Source: Thermobispora bispora DSM 43833 (GTDB taxonomy: Bacteria; Actinomycetota; Actinomycetes; Streptosporangiales; Streptosporangiaceae). Taken from it: DNA of 64,000 nucleotides. This document shows positions 43,014 to 52,268 of the stretch, piece after piece. The position numbers and the translations under genes were made by a program. The DNA lies in the NCBI RefSeq assembly GCF_000092645.1, contig NC_014165.1, forward strand, positions 682,001 through 746,000, read 5' to 3'. Positions within the stretch are counted from its first letter, which is position 1. Every line of letters starts with the position of its first letter. The notes below the pieces were generated by a model. It was not told the DNA's origin and made no database searches. It worked only from the letters and a program-made list of their open reading frames with translations.

Positions 43014-43670
43014 ACTTTCCGGCTCGTTGTCCTCGTCTCGGGTTCGGGGACGAACCTGCAAGCGTTGCTCGACGCCTCGGCCGACCCGGCCTTCGGCGCG
43101 CGCGTGGTCGCCGTGGGCGCGGACCGGGACGGCATCGAAGGCCTGGCCCGGGCGGAGCGCGCCGGGGTCCCCACGTTCGTCGTGAAGCTGAGCGACTTCC
43201 CCACCCGCCAGGAGTGGGACGCCCACCTCGCCGCGCGCATCGCCGAGCATGAGCCGAACCTGGTGGTGTCCGCCGGCTTCATGAAGATCCTCGGTCCGCA
43301 CGTGCTCGGCGCGTTCCCGGTGGTGAACACCCACCCCGCGCTGCTGCCCGCCTTCCCCGGCACGCACGCGGTGCGCGACGCCCTCGAGTACGGGGTCCGG
43401 GTCACCGGATGCACAATCCACCTCGTCGACGCGGGGGTGGACACCGGCCCGGTCATCGCCCAGGAGCCGGTCCGCGTCGAAGAGGGGGACGACGAGGCGA
43501 CCCTGCACGAGCGGATCAAGACCGTCGAGCGCCGGTTGCTCGTCGACGTCGTCGGCCGGATGGCCCGCGAGGGCTGGTCGGTGTCGGGGCGGCGGGTGCG
43601 GATCGGCGGCACGGAGGGTCCCGGCGGGAGTCCCCAGACCGGCCAGGAGTCAGGGAGGATCACGAAGTGA
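43011..43670 (+). CDS. purN: Phosphoribosylglycinamide formyltransferase
   Basis: 219 residues from CTG 43011. Transfers a formyl group from 10-formyl-THF to GAR, the third step of purine synthesis, in the cytosol. The N-terminal substrate loop [15 protein letters not shown] (residues 7-21), the catalytic His in [12 protein letters not shown] and Asp in [10 protein letters not shown] are all there. Beginning at TTG 43065 would lose the loop, so the CTG start is preferred. purH begins inside the stop codon (GTGA), giving a coupled purNH unit. Confidence 0.93.
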   Translation: MTFRLVVLVSGSGTNLQALLDASADPAFGARVVAVGADRDGIEGLARAERAGVPTFVVKLSDFPTRQEWDAHLAARIAEHEPNLVVSAGFMKILGPHVLGAFPVVNTHPALLPAFPGTHAVRDALEYGVRVTGCTIHLVDAGVDTGPVIAQEPVRVEEGDDEATLHERIKTVERRLLVDVVGRMAREGWSVSGRRVRIGGTEGPGGSPQTGQESGRITK

Positions 43671-45208
43671 CGCGAATCGCCATCCGGCGCGCGCTGATCG
43701 CGGTGTACGACAAGACCGGGCTGGAGGAGCTGGCCCGTGGGCTCGAGGCCGCTGGGGTGGAGATCGTCTCAACCGGCGGCACGGCCGCCACGATCGCGTC
43801 CTTCGGCGTGCCGGTCACGAAGGTGGAGTCCCTCACCGGCTTCCCCGAGTGCCTGGACGGCCGGGTGAAGACGCTCCACCCGCGGATCCACGCGGGCCTG
43901 CTCGCCGACGGGGAGAACCCCGCGCACGTCAAGCAGCTCGAAGAGCTGGAGATCGAACCGTTCCAGCTCGCGGTGGTGAACCTGTACCCGTTCGCCGAGA
44001 CCGTCGCCTCCGGCGCCGCACCGGCCGAGTGCATCGCGCAGATCGACATCGGCGGCCCGGCGATGATCCGCGCGGCGGCGAAGAACCACAACACCGTCGC
44101 CGTGGTCGTCGACCCCGCGGAGTACCCGGCCGTGCTCGCCGCGGTCGAGGCCGGCGGCTTCACGCTCGAGGAGCGGCGGCGGCTCGCGGCGAAGGCGTAC
44201 GCGCACACCGCGGCCTACGACGTGGCGGTCGCCTCCTGGTTCGCGAACGACTACGCCCCCGAGGGGGAGTGGCCGTCGTTCCTGGGCGCGGCCTGGCACC
44301 GCAAGGCCGTGCTGCGCTACGGCGAGAACCCGCACCAGCGGGCCGCGCTCTACGTCGGCTCGGGGGAGGGCCTCGCCACGGCCGAGCAGCTCCACGGCAA
44401 GGAGATGTCCTACAACAACTACGTGGACGCCGACGCGGCGTGGCGGGCGGTCTGGGACTTCGCCGAGCCCTGCGTGGCGATCATCAAGCACACGAACCCG
44501 TGCGGCATCGCGATCGGCGCGGACGTGGCCGAGGCGCACCGCAAGGCGCACGCGTGCGACCCGGTCTCCGCGTTCGGCGGGGTGATCGCGGTGAACCGGG
44601 AGGTGACCGTGGAGCTCGCCGAGCAGATCGCGCCGATCTTCACCGAGGTGGTGGTCGCGCCGTCGTTCGCCCCCGAGGCCCTGGAGGTGCTGCGGCAGAA
44701 GAAGAACATCCGGCTCCTCGCCTGCCCGGGCCGGCCGTCGGACCGGGGCGAGTTCCGCCGGATCGACGGGGGAGTGCTCGTCCAGACGGTCGACCGGCTG
44801 GACGCCCCGGGCGACGACCCCGCCTCCTGGGAGCTGAAGGCGGGCAGCCCGGCCTCGCCCGAGGTGCTCGCGGACCTCGCCTTCGCCTGGCGGGCCTGCC
44901 GCGCGGTGAAGTCCAACGCGATCGTGCTCGCCTCCGGCGGGGCCACGGTCGGGGTCGGCATGGGGCAGGTCAACCGGGTGGACTCGGCCCGCCTCGCCGT
45001 GACCCGGGCGGGTGATCGCGCGGCCGGCGCGGTCGCGGCCTCGGACGCGTTCTTCCCGTTCCCGGACGGCCTGCAGGTGCTGGCCGAGGCCGGGGTGACG
45101 GCGATCGTCGAGCCGGGTGGGTCGATCCGGGACGACGAGGTCATCGCCGCGGCGAACGAGGCGGGGGTCACCCTGTACTTCACCGGGACCCGCCATTTCT
45201 TCCACTGA
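43667..45208 (+). CDS. purH: Bifunctional AICAR formyltransferase / IMP cyclohydrolase
   Basis: 513 residues, the last two steps to IMP. The N-terminal cyclohydrolase part has [16 protein letters not shown] and [15 protein letters not shown]. The transformylase part has [15 protein letters not shown], the active-site [11 protein letters not shown] (Lys and His) and [13 protein letters not shown], and ends in [11 protein letters not shown] 43667 overlaps the purN stop, with GGGAGG upstream. FolD, next but one in the cluster, supplies its 10-formyl-THF. Confidence 0.97.
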   Translation: MTRIAIRRALIAVYDKTGLEELARGLEAAGVEIVSTGGTAATIASFGVPVTKVESLTGFPECLDGRVKTLHPRIHAGLLADGENPAHVKQLEELEIEPFQLAVVNLYPFAETVASGAAPAECIAQIDIGGPAMIRAAAKNHNTVAVVVDPAEYPAVLAAVEAGGFTLEERRRLAAKAYAHTAAYDVAVASWFANDYAPEGEWPSFLGAAWHRKAVLRYGENPHQRAALYVGSGEGLATAEQLHGKEMSYNNYVDADAAWRAVWDFAEPCVAIIKHTNPCGIAIGADVAEAHRKAHACDPVSAFGGVIAVNREVTVELAEQIAPIFTEVVVAPSFAPEALEVLRQKKNIRLLACPGRPSDRGEFRRIDGGVLVQTVDRLDAPGDDPASWELKAGSPASPEVLADLAFAWRACRAVKSNAIVLASGGATVGVGMGQVNRVDSARLAVTRAGDRAAGAVAASDAFFPFPDGLQVLAEAGVTAIVEPGGSIRDDEVIAAANEAGVTLYFTGTRHFFH

Positions 45209-45284
45209 TGGCCCGGACATCTGTCCGGTTTATTCATCAAATTGCCGAATGTCATAAATAGCGGCGCGGGCAGGGGGAGGAGCC

Positions 45285-46139
45285 ATGAGCGCGCAGATTC
45301 TGGACGGCAAAGCGACCGCGGCCTCGATCAAGGCCGACCTCGCCAACCGGGTGAAGGCGCTGGCGGCGAAAGGGATCACCCCCGGCCTCGGCACGATCCT
45401 GGTGGGCGATGACCCGGGCAGCCAGGTCTACGTGGCGGGCAAGCACCGCGACTGCGCCGAGGTCGGCATCGCGTCCATCCGCCGGGACCTGCCGGCGACG
45501 GCGACCCAGGCCGAGGTGGAGGCCGTGATCGACGAGCTCAACGCCGACCCGGCCTGCACCGGCTACATCCTCCAGCTCCCGGTGCCGCGCCACCTCGACA
45601 CCCAGGCGCTGATCGAGCGGATCGACCCGGCCAAGGACGCCGACGGCCTCCACCCGGTGAACCTCGGCCGGCTCGTGCACATGGTCGACGCGCCGCTGCC
45701 GTGCACGCCCCGGGGGATCGTGGTCCTCCTCCAGCGGTACGGCGTGCCGCTCAAGGGCGCCGAGGTCGTGGTGATCGGCCGGGGCATCACGGTCGGCCGC
45801 CCGCTCGGCCTCCTCCTCACCCGCCGGACCGAGAACGCGACCGTCACCCTCTGTCACACCGGCACCCGGGACCTGCGCTCCCACGTACGGCGGGCCGACA
45901 TCGTGGTGGCGGCGGCGGGCGTGCCCGGCCTCGTCACCGCCGACATGGTGAAGCCCGGCGCCGCCGTGCTCGACGTCGGCGTCTCCCGCGTGGACGGCAA
46001 GATCGTCGGGGACGTCGCACCGGAGGTGCGCGAGGTCGCCGGCTTCATGGCGCCCAACCCGGGCGGCGTCGGCCCGATGACCCGGGCGATGCTGCTCACC
46101 AACGTGGTGGAGGCCGCCGAGCGCCTGGCCGCAGCCTGA
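45285..46139 (+). CDS. folD: Methylene-THF dehydrogenase / methenyl-THF cyclohydrolase
   Basis: 284 residues. Interconverts 5,10-methylene-THF and 10-formyl-THF, the one-carbon donor for PurN and PurH. The catalytic Lys is in YVAGKHRDC (family YxxxK). The folate-binding [18 protein letters not shown] and the NADP-binding [17 protein letters not shown] are in order. ATG 45285 is preceded by GGGGGAGGAG. Downstream lies a repeat-containing gap. Confidence 0.96.
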   Translation: MSAQILDGKATAASIKADLANRVKALAAKGITPGLGTILVGDDPGSQVYVAGKHRDCAEVGIASIRRDLPATATQAEVEAVIDELNADPACTGYILQLPVPRHLDTQALIERIDPAKDADGLHPVNLGRLVHMVDAPLPCTPRGIVVLLQRYGVPLKGAEVVVIGRGITVGRPLGLLLTRRTENATVTLCHTGTRDLRSHVRRADIVVAAAGVPGLVTADMVKPGAAVLDVGVSRVDGKIVGDVAPEVREVAGFMAPNPGGVGPMTRAMLLTNVVEAAERLAAA

Positions 46140-46217
46140 CCCGGGGCGTCGGCGGCACCGCGCCCCGGTGGCCGCCGAGCACCGGGCCGCGCGCGGCATG
46201 GCCAGGACCGGCACCGC

Positions 46218-46292
46218 ACCACGAGTGGCCCGGCGAGGCCACCACCACACCTCGAATGGCTCGGTCAGGCCCGGAACCACACCACGAGTGGC
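46218..46292. repeat. 31-bp-period degenerate tandem repeat
   Basis: ACCACGAGTGGC at 46218, ACCTCGAATGGC at 46249 and ACCACGAGTGGC at 46281 mark three copies of a 31-32-bp unit in the 225-bp gap between folD and the FHA gene. No gene is seen there. Confidence 0.55.
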
Positions 46293-46364
46293 ATGGGCAG
46301 GCCCGGCGGCCCGGGCCCGCGGGCCCGGGCGCGCCACAAAGGACGCGTGCCGCCGGAGCCTCGC

Positions 46365-47033
46365 TCAAGAGGCGCGGCGGCCCGGCCGCTGGCGTTGCTG
46401 CTGCCGCCGCTCCTGCTCCTGCTCCCGCGGCCCCGAGGACCGCTGGGACGGCACGACCGGGGTGGGCCGTACCAGGCCGAGGGCGACGACCTCGTTGGCG
46501 AGCCGGGTCCGCCGGTTCGCCCCCTCGGGGATGCGGAACTTCTGGTACAGCCGCAGCAGGTGCTGCTTGACCGCCGCCTCGGTGACGACGAGATCGTCGG
46601 CGATCTCCTTGGCCGTGGCCGGCGAGACGAACGCCTCGTCGGACAGCGCCGGCCGGCACAGCGAGGTGAGGACGTCGAGCTCCCGCCGGGTCAGCTCGGG
46701 GGCGATGGCCCGGCGCAGCTCGACGTCGGGGGCGAGGTCCTCATGCGGGATGCCGCCGATCCTGGTCCGGGCGGCGCCGAAGGAGATGACGTCACCGTCC
46801 TCCAGGACCCTCCGCGCGATCGGCCTCCCGTTCACCCGGGTGCCGTTCCGCGACAGACCGAGATCCACGACGTACACGTAGGGCCCGCGGCGGACGAGTT
46901 CGGCGTGCAGCCGTGAGACGGTCGGGTCGGTGAGCCGGATGTCCACGCCACGGCCACGCCCGACCGTGGTGACCTCGGAGCGCAACGACACGATCTCGCC
47001 GCTCTCCTCGATCCGAATGAACGGCCCCTCCAC
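46365..47033 (-). CDS. FHA-domain protein with C-terminal helix-turn-helix
   Basis: 222 residues. An FHA phosphothreonine-binding domain occupies about residues 10-95: VGRGRGVDIRL, SRLHAEL and SRNGTRVNG, the standard binding loops. From about 110 a winged/LuxR-like DNA-binding region (LTRRELDVLTSL, then EIADDLVVTEAAVKQHLLRLY) and a Gln/Arg-rich tail. This pairs phospho-peptide reading with DNA binding, so a Ser/Thr kinase likely controls it. It is divergent from the citrate synthase gene, a candidate target. GTG 47033 lies behind GGGAGGA. Confidence 0.82.
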   Translation of the reverse strand: MEGPFIRIEESGEIVSLRSEVTTVGRGRGVDIRLTDPTVSRLHAELVRRGPYVYVVDLGLSRNGTRVNGRPIARRVLEDGDVISFGAARTRIGGIPHEDLAPDVELRRAIAPELTRRELDVLTSLCRPALSDEAFVSPATAKEIADDLVVTEAAVKQHLLRLYQKFRIPEGANRRTRLANEVVALGLVRPTPVVPSQRSSGPREQEQERRQQQRQRPGRRAS

Positions 47034-47157
47034 GGAAGTTCCTCCCCAGGCAGCCCGCCGTTACTCTCGCTCTAGCTTCGGCTTACCCAGCCATGGCGGT
47101 GGGGAATCGTTTTTTCCGTGCGCTGGAGCGGATCGGGAAATTGGTCTGAACCTGTCC

Positions 47158-47186
47158 TTAGCGCTTTACCGGCCCGCCGGTAGACT
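47158..47186 (+). promoter_or_regulatory. Possible gltA promoter
   Basis: TTAGCG (47158-47163) and TAGACT (47181-47186) are separated by 17 bp. The -10 fits well, the -35 only in part. It would give a leader of about 23 bases including the GGAGGAAA ribosome site. Confidence 0.4.
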
Positions 47187-47215
47187 GCGGTGGACAATAT
47201 GTGGAGGAAACGCGT

Positions 47216-48337
47216 ATGGCGGACAACCCCACCAAAGGTCTCGCCGACGTCGTCGCCGCGTCAACAGCGCTGAGCGACATCGATGGCAAGGCCGGCCGGC
47301 TCTCCTACCGTGGGTACGACATCCACGACCTGGCCGGCCGGACGAGTTTCGAGGAGATCGCCTACCTGCTCCAGCGCGGGGCCCTGCCCAACCGGGCGCA
47401 GCTCGACGCGTACACCGCGGAGCTCGCCGAGGGGCGCTCGCTCGGCCCGCTGGCCGAGGCGTGCCTCGGCGCCATCGCCGAGCGGCAGGAGCCCATGGAG
47501 GCCCTGCGGTCCCTGGTCTCCCTCACCGGTGCCGACGACCCGGATAAGAACTCCAACGCACCCGAGGCCAACCTCCGCAAGGCCGCGCGCCTCACCGCCC
47601 AGCAGCCGATCCTCGTCGCCCGCTACCACGCGGCCCGGACCGGCGCCACCCTTCCCGAGATCGACCCCGAGGCCGGCATCGCCGAGGCCTTCCTGCACCA
47701 GATCACCGGCCGGCGCCCCTCCCAGCGCGAGATCGAGATCTTCGACACCTGTCTCGTGCTCCACGCCGACCACACCATGAACGCCTCGACGTTCGCGGCC
47801 CGGGTCTGCGCGGCCACCCTCTCCGACATGCACTCGGCGATCGTCGCCGCGCTCGGCACGCTCAAGGGCCCGCTCCACGGCGGCGCGAACGAGCAGGTGA
47901 TGCGGACGCTGGAGGCGATGGACCCCCGCGGCGTGGCCCGAGCCGTGCGGGAGAAGCTGGCCCGGGGCGAGAAGATCATGGGCTTCGGGCACCGGGTCTA
48001 CAAGACGGAGGACCCCCGGGCGACCCACCTGCGGCGCATGTCGCAGGAGCTCGCCGAGGCGTCCGGAGACGACACGTACTTCCGGATGTCCAGGGAGATG
48101 GAGGAGGTCGTCTTCGCGGAGAAGGGCCTCTACCCGAACGTGGACTTCTACGCGGCCACGGTCTACCACTACCTGGGCATCCCCACCGACCTGTTCACCC
48201 CGGTCTTCTCCATCAGCCGGATGGCGGGGTGGACGGCCCATGTGATCGAACAGCACGCCGACAACCGGCTGATCCGGCCGGACAGCGAGTACGTCGGCGA
48301 ACGGGACAAGAAGTGGCTGCCGATTGACGAACGCTGA
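47216..48337 (+). CDS. gltA: Citrate synthase (dimeric, short type)
   Basis: 373 residues. Condenses acetyl-CoA and oxaloacetate. Active-site residues are recognisable: His in LKGPLHGGANEQVM, His in GFGHRVYK and Asp in NVDFYAATVYHYLG. The N-terminus GKLSYRGYDI-type motif (GRLSYRGYDIHDLAG) marks the citrate/2-methylcitrate synthase group, so some methylcitrate activity is possible; the icd neighbour favours the TCA cycle. ATG 47216 lies seven bases behind GGAGGAAA. Confidence 0.92.
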   Translation: MADNPTKGLADVVAASTALSDIDGKAGRLSYRGYDIHDLAGRTSFEEIAYLLQRGALPNRAQLDAYTAELAEGRSLGPLAEACLGAIAERQEPMEALRSLVSLTGADDPDKNSNAPEANLRKAARLTAQQPILVARYHAARTGATLPEIDPEAGIAEAFLHQITGRRPSQREIEIFDTCLVLHADHTMNASTFAARVCAATLSDMHSAIVAALGTLKGPLHGGANEQVMRTLEAMDPRGVARAVREKLARGEKIMGFGHRVYKTEDPRATHLRRMSQELAEASGDDTYFRMSREMEEVVFAEKGLYPNVDFYAATVYHYLGIPTDLFTPVFSISRMAGWTAHVIEQHADNRLIRPDSEYVGERDKKWLPIDER

Positions 48338-48632
48338 GTTGAGTACCCGGAGGAACGGCGGCGGTTTCGCCTGGGGACCGTACCTGCTGGTGCTGCTGTG
48401 CGCGGCCGCGGGGCTCGCCCTGATCCCGTTCGGGGTCGAGCCCTGGGTGAGCGGGGTGGTCCTCGGCGGCTCCCTGGTCCTGGGCGCCGCCCTCCGCCTG
48501 GTCATATCCGATGAGCAGGCCCACGGGCTCAAGGTGCGCAGCCGGAAGACGGACGTCCTCGTCCTCGCCACCCTCGGCGCCGCCCTGGTGGCCGGCTCGC
48601 TGAGCCTGCTGCTCCCGTTGCACCGTACCTAG
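48324..48632 (+). CDS. DUF3017-type small membrane protein
   Basis: 102 residues with three hydrophobic helices (YLLVLLCAAAGLALIPFG, VSGVVLGGSLVLGAALRL, VLVLATLGAALVAGSLSLLL), like actinobacterial DUF3017 proteins found near folD and icd. Start uncertain: TTG 48324 overlaps the end of gltA, TTG 48339 follows it, and GGAGGAAC at 48350 has no start codon at the right distance. Function unknown. Confidence 0.6.
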   Translation: MTNAELSTRRNGGGFAWGPYLLVLLCAAAGLALIPFGVEPWVSGVVLGGSLVLGAALRLVISDEQAHGLKVRSRKTDVLVLATLGAALVAGSLSLLLPLHRT

Positions 48633-48668
48633 GCGCGGCTGGACATTCGCCCGTCCGATAGCCTCAAC

Positions 48669-48705
48669 GGCCAGTGAGCCTCACAAGGACCGTCTGGCCA
48701 GTTAG
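48669..48705. repeat. Direct repeat upstream of icd
   Basis: GGCCAGTGAG (48669-48678) and GGCCAGTTAG (48696-48705) lie 27 bp apart, just before the ribosome site of icd. The second copy, CTGGCC-AG, also pairs back on the first. Could be an operator; weak. Confidence 0.25.
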
Positions 48706-48725
48706 TCAGAAGGGGAACCCCACGC

Positions 48726-49943
48726 ATGCCCAAGATCAAGGTTGCGGGTCCGGTAGTCGAGCTCGACGGCGATGAGATGACCCGCATCATCTGGCGGTTC
48801 ATCAAGGAGCAGCTCATCCTGCCCTACCTCGACATCGACCTGAAGTACTACGACCTCGGCATCCAGAACCGCGACGCCACGGACGACCAGGTCACGGTCG
48901 ACGCGGCGTACGCCATCAAGAAGTACGGGGTCGGGGTCAAGTGCGCCACGATCACCCCGGACGAGGCGCGCGTCAAGGAGTTCGGCCTGAAGAAGATGTG
49001 GAAGTCCCCGAACGGGACGATCCGCAACATCCTCGGCGGCGTGATCTTCCGCGAGCCGATCATCATGCGGAACATCCCGCGGCTCGTTCCGGGCTGGACC
49101 AAGCCGGTCGTGATCGGCCGTCACGCGTTCGGCGACCAGTACCGCGCCACCGACTTCCGGATCCCCGGCGAGGGCACCCTCACCATCACCTTCACCCCGA
49201 AGGACGGCGGCGAGCCGATCGAGCACCACGTCTACGACTTCAACGGCCCCGGTGTCGCGCTCGCCATGTACAACCTGGACGAGTCCATCCGTGACTTCGC
49301 CCGGGCCTCGATGCAGTACGGCCTGATGCGCGGCTACCCCGTCTACCTGTCCACGAAGAACACGATCCTCAAGGCGTACGACGGGCGGTTCAAGGACATC
49401 TTCCAGGAGGTCTACGAGAACGAGTTCAAGGAGAAGTTCGAGGCCGCCGGGATCACCTACGAGCACCGCCTGATCGACGACATGGTCGCCTCCTCCCTCA
49501 AGTGGGAGGGCGGCTACGTGTGGGCCTGCAAGAACTACGACGGCGACGTGCAGTCGGACGCCATCGCGCAGGGCTTCGGCTCGCTCGGCCTCATGACCAG
49601 CGTGCTGATGACCCCGGACGGCAAGACCGTCGAGGCCGAGGCCGCGCACGGCACGGTCACCCGCCACTACCGGCAGTACCAGCAGGGCAAGCCCACCTCG
49701 ACCAACCCGATCGCGTCGATCTTCGCCTGGACCCGCGGCCTGCAGCACCGCGGCAAGCTGGACAACCAGCCCGAGGTGATCGACTTCGCCCAGAAGCTCG
49801 AGCAGGTCTGCATCGAGACCGTCGAGGGCGGCCAGATGACCAAGGACCTCGCGCTGCTCGTCGGCGGCGACACCGAGTGGCTCACCACCGAGGAGTTCCT
49901 CGGCGCCCTCGCGGAGAACCTCAAGAAGAAGATGTCCGCCTGA
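48726..49943 (+). CDS. icd: NADP-dependent isocitrate dehydrogenase (dimeric type II)
   Basis: 405 residues. The start [20 protein letters not shown] and the whole sequence follow the eukaryote-like homodimeric isocitrate dehydrogenases rather than the monomeric or E. coli type. [13 protein letters not shown] (substrate loop) and the metal-binding Asp region [20 protein letters not shown] are visible, and [10 protein letters not shown] provides NADP contacts. It makes 2-oxoglutarate and NADPH. ATG 48726 is preceded by GAAGGGGAA. A compact hairpin follows the stop. Confidence 0.96.
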   Translation: MPKIKVAGPVVELDGDEMTRIIWRFIKEQLILPYLDIDLKYYDLGIQNRDATDDQVTVDAAYAIKKYGVGVKCATITPDEARVKEFGLKKMWKSPNGTIRNILGGVIFREPIIMRNIPRLVPGWTKPVVIGRHAFGDQYRATDFRIPGEGTLTITFTPKDGGEPIEHHVYDFNGPGVALAMYNLDESIRDFARASMQYGLMRGYPVYLSTKNTILKAYDGRFKDIFQEVYENEFKEKFEAAGITYEHRLIDDMVASSLKWEGGYVWACKNYDGDVQSDAIAQGFGSLGLMTSVLMTPDGKTVEAEAAHGTVTRHYRQYQQGKPTSTNPIASIFAWTRGLQHRGKLDNQPEVIDFAQKLEQVCIETVEGGQMTKDLALLVGGDTEWLTTEEFLGALAENLKKKMSA

Positions 49944-49959
49944 GCGGCGGTTCTCCGCG

Positions 49960-49978
49960 GGCGCCCCTCCGGGGCGCC
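49960..49978 (+). terminator. Hairpin terminator after icd
   Basis: GGCGCCCC and GGGGCGCC form an 8-bp stem with a three-base loop (TCC), 17 bases after the icd stop. The rest of the gap to 50200 shows nothing else. Confidence 0.65.
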
Positions 49979-50200
49979 GGGTGGGTCCCCGCCCGCCGGG
50001 CCGGGATCCGCGCCCACCGGGTGCGGCCGGTCCCGCCTGGGCGGGGCACCCGCCCCGCCCGGACCGCCGGGAGCGCCCGCCCCGCCGGAGCGCGTCCGGC
50101 GAGACCGTGGCCGGCTCCGCGAGCGCGCCGCAGCGGACGGCCGGAATCCGCCATACAGTCGATCATGGTCCGTTCGTGACGCCGAGCCGGGGGAGACGGC

Positions 50201-51079
50201 ATGCCGCAGATCGAGCCGCTCACGCAGTGGGATCCCGTACGGCTCGGCCCGTTCACGCTCACCGGCCGGATCGCCGAGGGCGGCCAGGCCGTGATCTACC
50301 TCGGCCGTGACCCGGAGGGCCGGTGGGCCGCGGTCAAGCTGCTCAAGGTCAAGTTCACCCGTGACCCCGCCGCCCGGTCCCGGTTCGCCCGGGAGCTCAA
50401 GGCCACGCTCCGCGTCCCCGGCTTCTGCACCGCCCGGGTCCTCTTCGCCGACGTCGACGGCGACCGGCCGTACATCGCGAGCGAGTACATCAGCGGCCGG
50501 ACGCTGGTGGAGACCGTGGAGGCGTGGGGGCCGCTGAAGGGCGAGTCCCTGACCCGCCTCGCGGTCGGCACGGCGACCGCGCTCACCGCGATCCACAAGG
50601 CCGGGATCGTGCACCGCGACTTCAAGCCGGACAACGTCATGATCTCCCGGGACGGGCCGCGGGTGCTCGACTTCGGCATCGCCCGCATCCTCGACGTCAC
50701 CGGGACCACCACCAGCCGGGCGGTGGGCACCCCGGCCTACCTCGCCCCCGAGCAGATCTCCGGCGGCAAGGTGGGCCCGCCCGCCGACGTGTTCTCCTGG
50801 GCCGCGACGATCATGTACGCGGCGACCGGGCGGGCCGTGTTCGGCGGCGGCACGTTCGCCACCATCCTCAACCGCGTCCTCAACGAGGACGTCGACGTCG
50901 GCGTGCTCGCCGAGCCGCTCCGCGGCGTGGTGGCCGCCTGCCTGCGGAAGGCGCCGGAGGAGCGGCCCACGGCCGAGCAGGTGCTGCGGTGGCTGCTCGG
51001 CCGGCCGGGCGACGACCCGGAGGAGGCCGTGCTCTCCGCGGGCGCCGCGCACGCCCGCGGGCTCGCGTTCCACAGCTGA
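50201..51079 (+). CDS. Soluble Ser/Thr protein kinase
   Basis: 292 residues, one kinase domain without membrane anchor. Gly-rich loop IAEGGQAVIYLG (24-35), ATP Lys46 in AAVKLLK, catalytic HRDFKPDN (Asp140) and DFG at 157-159, then GTPAYLAPEQI. The Gly loop reads GGQA where many PknB-type kinases have GGMG. Only about 30 residues follow the domain, so there is no sensor part. Targets unknown; the FHA regulator at 46-47 kb is a conceivable partner. Confidence 0.92.
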   Translation: MPQIEPLTQWDPVRLGPFTLTGRIAEGGQAVIYLGRDPEGRWAAVKLLKVKFTRDPAARSRFARELKATLRVPGFCTARVLFADVDGDRPYIASEYISGRTLVETVEAWGPLKGESLTRLAVGTATALTAIHKAGIVHRDFKPDNVMISRDGPRVLDFGIARILDVTGTTTSRAVGTPAYLAPEQISGGKVGPPADVFSWAATIMYAATGRAVFGGGTFATILNRVLNEDVDVGVLAEPLRGVVAACLRKAPEERPTAEQVLRWLLGRPGDDPEEAVLSAGAAHARGLAFHS

Positions 51080-51089
51080 GCCCGCCCGC

Positions 51090-51330
51090 GCCGCACCGAG
51101 TCCTCCTGCGCCCGCGCCGCACCCGCTGCGTCCACCCGCGCCCGCCGTACCGAAGCTCTCTCAGGGCCGCGCCGCAACGCCGGCACGTTCTCGCGTCCGC
51201 GCCGTGCCGGGGCATGTTCCGGTGCCCGCGCCGCACCGGACCCCGTGCCCGCGCCGTGCCGGAGCGCCTGCTCGCGCCCGCGCCGGACCAGGGGCCGCCT
51301 GCCCGCCCGCGCCATGCCCGGAGCAGGGAA
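51090..51330. repeat. Degenerate repeats around GCGCCCGCGCCGCACCGG
   Basis: About eight loose copies of a roughly 27-33 bp unit fill the 327-bp gap between the kinase and the DUF11 gene (51080-51406). No gene is visible. TATGAA near 51372 could be a -10 for the next gene. Confidence 0.45.
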
Positions 51331-51406
51331 AGCGCGGCGTGTCGGACGAGGGCCGCGATCCCCCGACCCGATATGAATGATCTCAGGCTCTTGGGGGACG
51401 GACGGC

Positions 51407-52261
51407 ATGGGTCGCAAGGTCATCACGGTCTTGAGCTGCGCGTTCATCACGGTCGTGGTCTGCGCGCTCGCCGCCGGGACGGTGCGGCCCGCGGCCGCGG
51501 CGGATCAGTGGGGGAGCGCCGACCTCCGCGTCACGATCTCCACCGCGCCGAAGGTCGCCCAGCCCGGCCAGCCCATCACCTACCTCGTCAAGGTGCGCAA
51601 CAGGGGGCCCGGCGACGCGGTGCTGCCGGTGCTGCGCGTCCGGATGCCGCGGGACCTCCGGATCGTGCACGTGGACGTCGCCGAGTGCGGGCTGGCGAAG
51701 AACGGCCGGGTGGTGGTCTGCCCCTCGTCCGTGGACGTCCCGGCCGGGACCACGGGGAGCGTGCGCATCACCGGGCTGGTCCGGCCGGCGGCCCGCGGGC
51801 CGCTGCGCGCCCGGGCCACCCTCACCTCCGAGGTGGTGGACCCCAACGAGGCCGACAACGTGGCCGAGGCGGTGACCAAGGTCGGCCCCGGGGCCGACCT
51901 CGCGGTCCGGTTCGGCCCGGCCGTCGGGCAGGTCCGCCCGGGGCACCGGTTCGCGGTCCGCGCCGAGGTGCGCAACCGGGGGCCGCGGACCGTGCGGGAC
52001 GCCTTCCTGTTCCTCCGGCAGCAGCAGGCCCGGCTGGTGTCGGCGTCCGGGGCGCGGTGCCGCCGCTGGCGCTCGTTCGCGTGGTGCACCCTGCCGCCGC
52101 TCCGGCCCGGGAGGACGGGCCTGGTCCACCTCGTGTTCCGGGTGCCCCCGCACGCGGTCCAGCCGGTGCGCGCCACCGCCGTGGTCTTCTCCGGCCGGCT
52201 CGGCGACCGCAGCCCGGCGAACAACCGGGCGCGGATGCGCCTCGCCCTCCACTCGGCCTGA
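51407..52261 (+). CDS. Secreted protein with two DUF11-like domains
   Basis: 284 residues. A signal peptide (VITVLSCAFITVVVCALAAG, cleavage near AAAA-DQ) is followed by two immunoglobulin-like CARDB/DUF11 repeats. The first is ADLRVTISTAPKVAQPGQPI ... VRNRGPGDAV, the second ADLAVRFGPAVGQVRPG ... VRNRGPRTV. Each contains a cysteine pair. Such proteins are wall-associated; no anchor motif is seen at the C-terminus. ATG 51407 lies eight bases after GGGGGA; an upstream ATG in frame lacks a site. Confidence 0.75.
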   Translation: MGRKVITVLSCAFITVVVCALAAGTVRPAAAADQWGSADLRVTISTAPKVAQPGQPITYLVKVRNRGPGDAVLPVLRVRMPRDLRIVHVDVAECGLAKNGRVVVCPSSVDVPAGTTGSVRITGLVRPAARGPLRARATLTSEVVDPNEADNVAEAVTKVGPGADLAVRFGPAVGQVRPGHRFAVRAEVRNRGPRTVRDAFLFLRQQQARLVSASGARCRRWRSFAWCTLPPLRPGRTGLVHLVFRVPPHAVQPVRATAVVFSGRLGDRSPANNRARMRLALHSA

Positions 52262-52268
52262 CCGGGTC

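Noticed and set aside
43065-43670. purN starting at TTG 43065
   Set aside because: It would remove the conserved GSGTN loop and there is no ribosome site; CTG 43011 behind AAGGAG fits the family.
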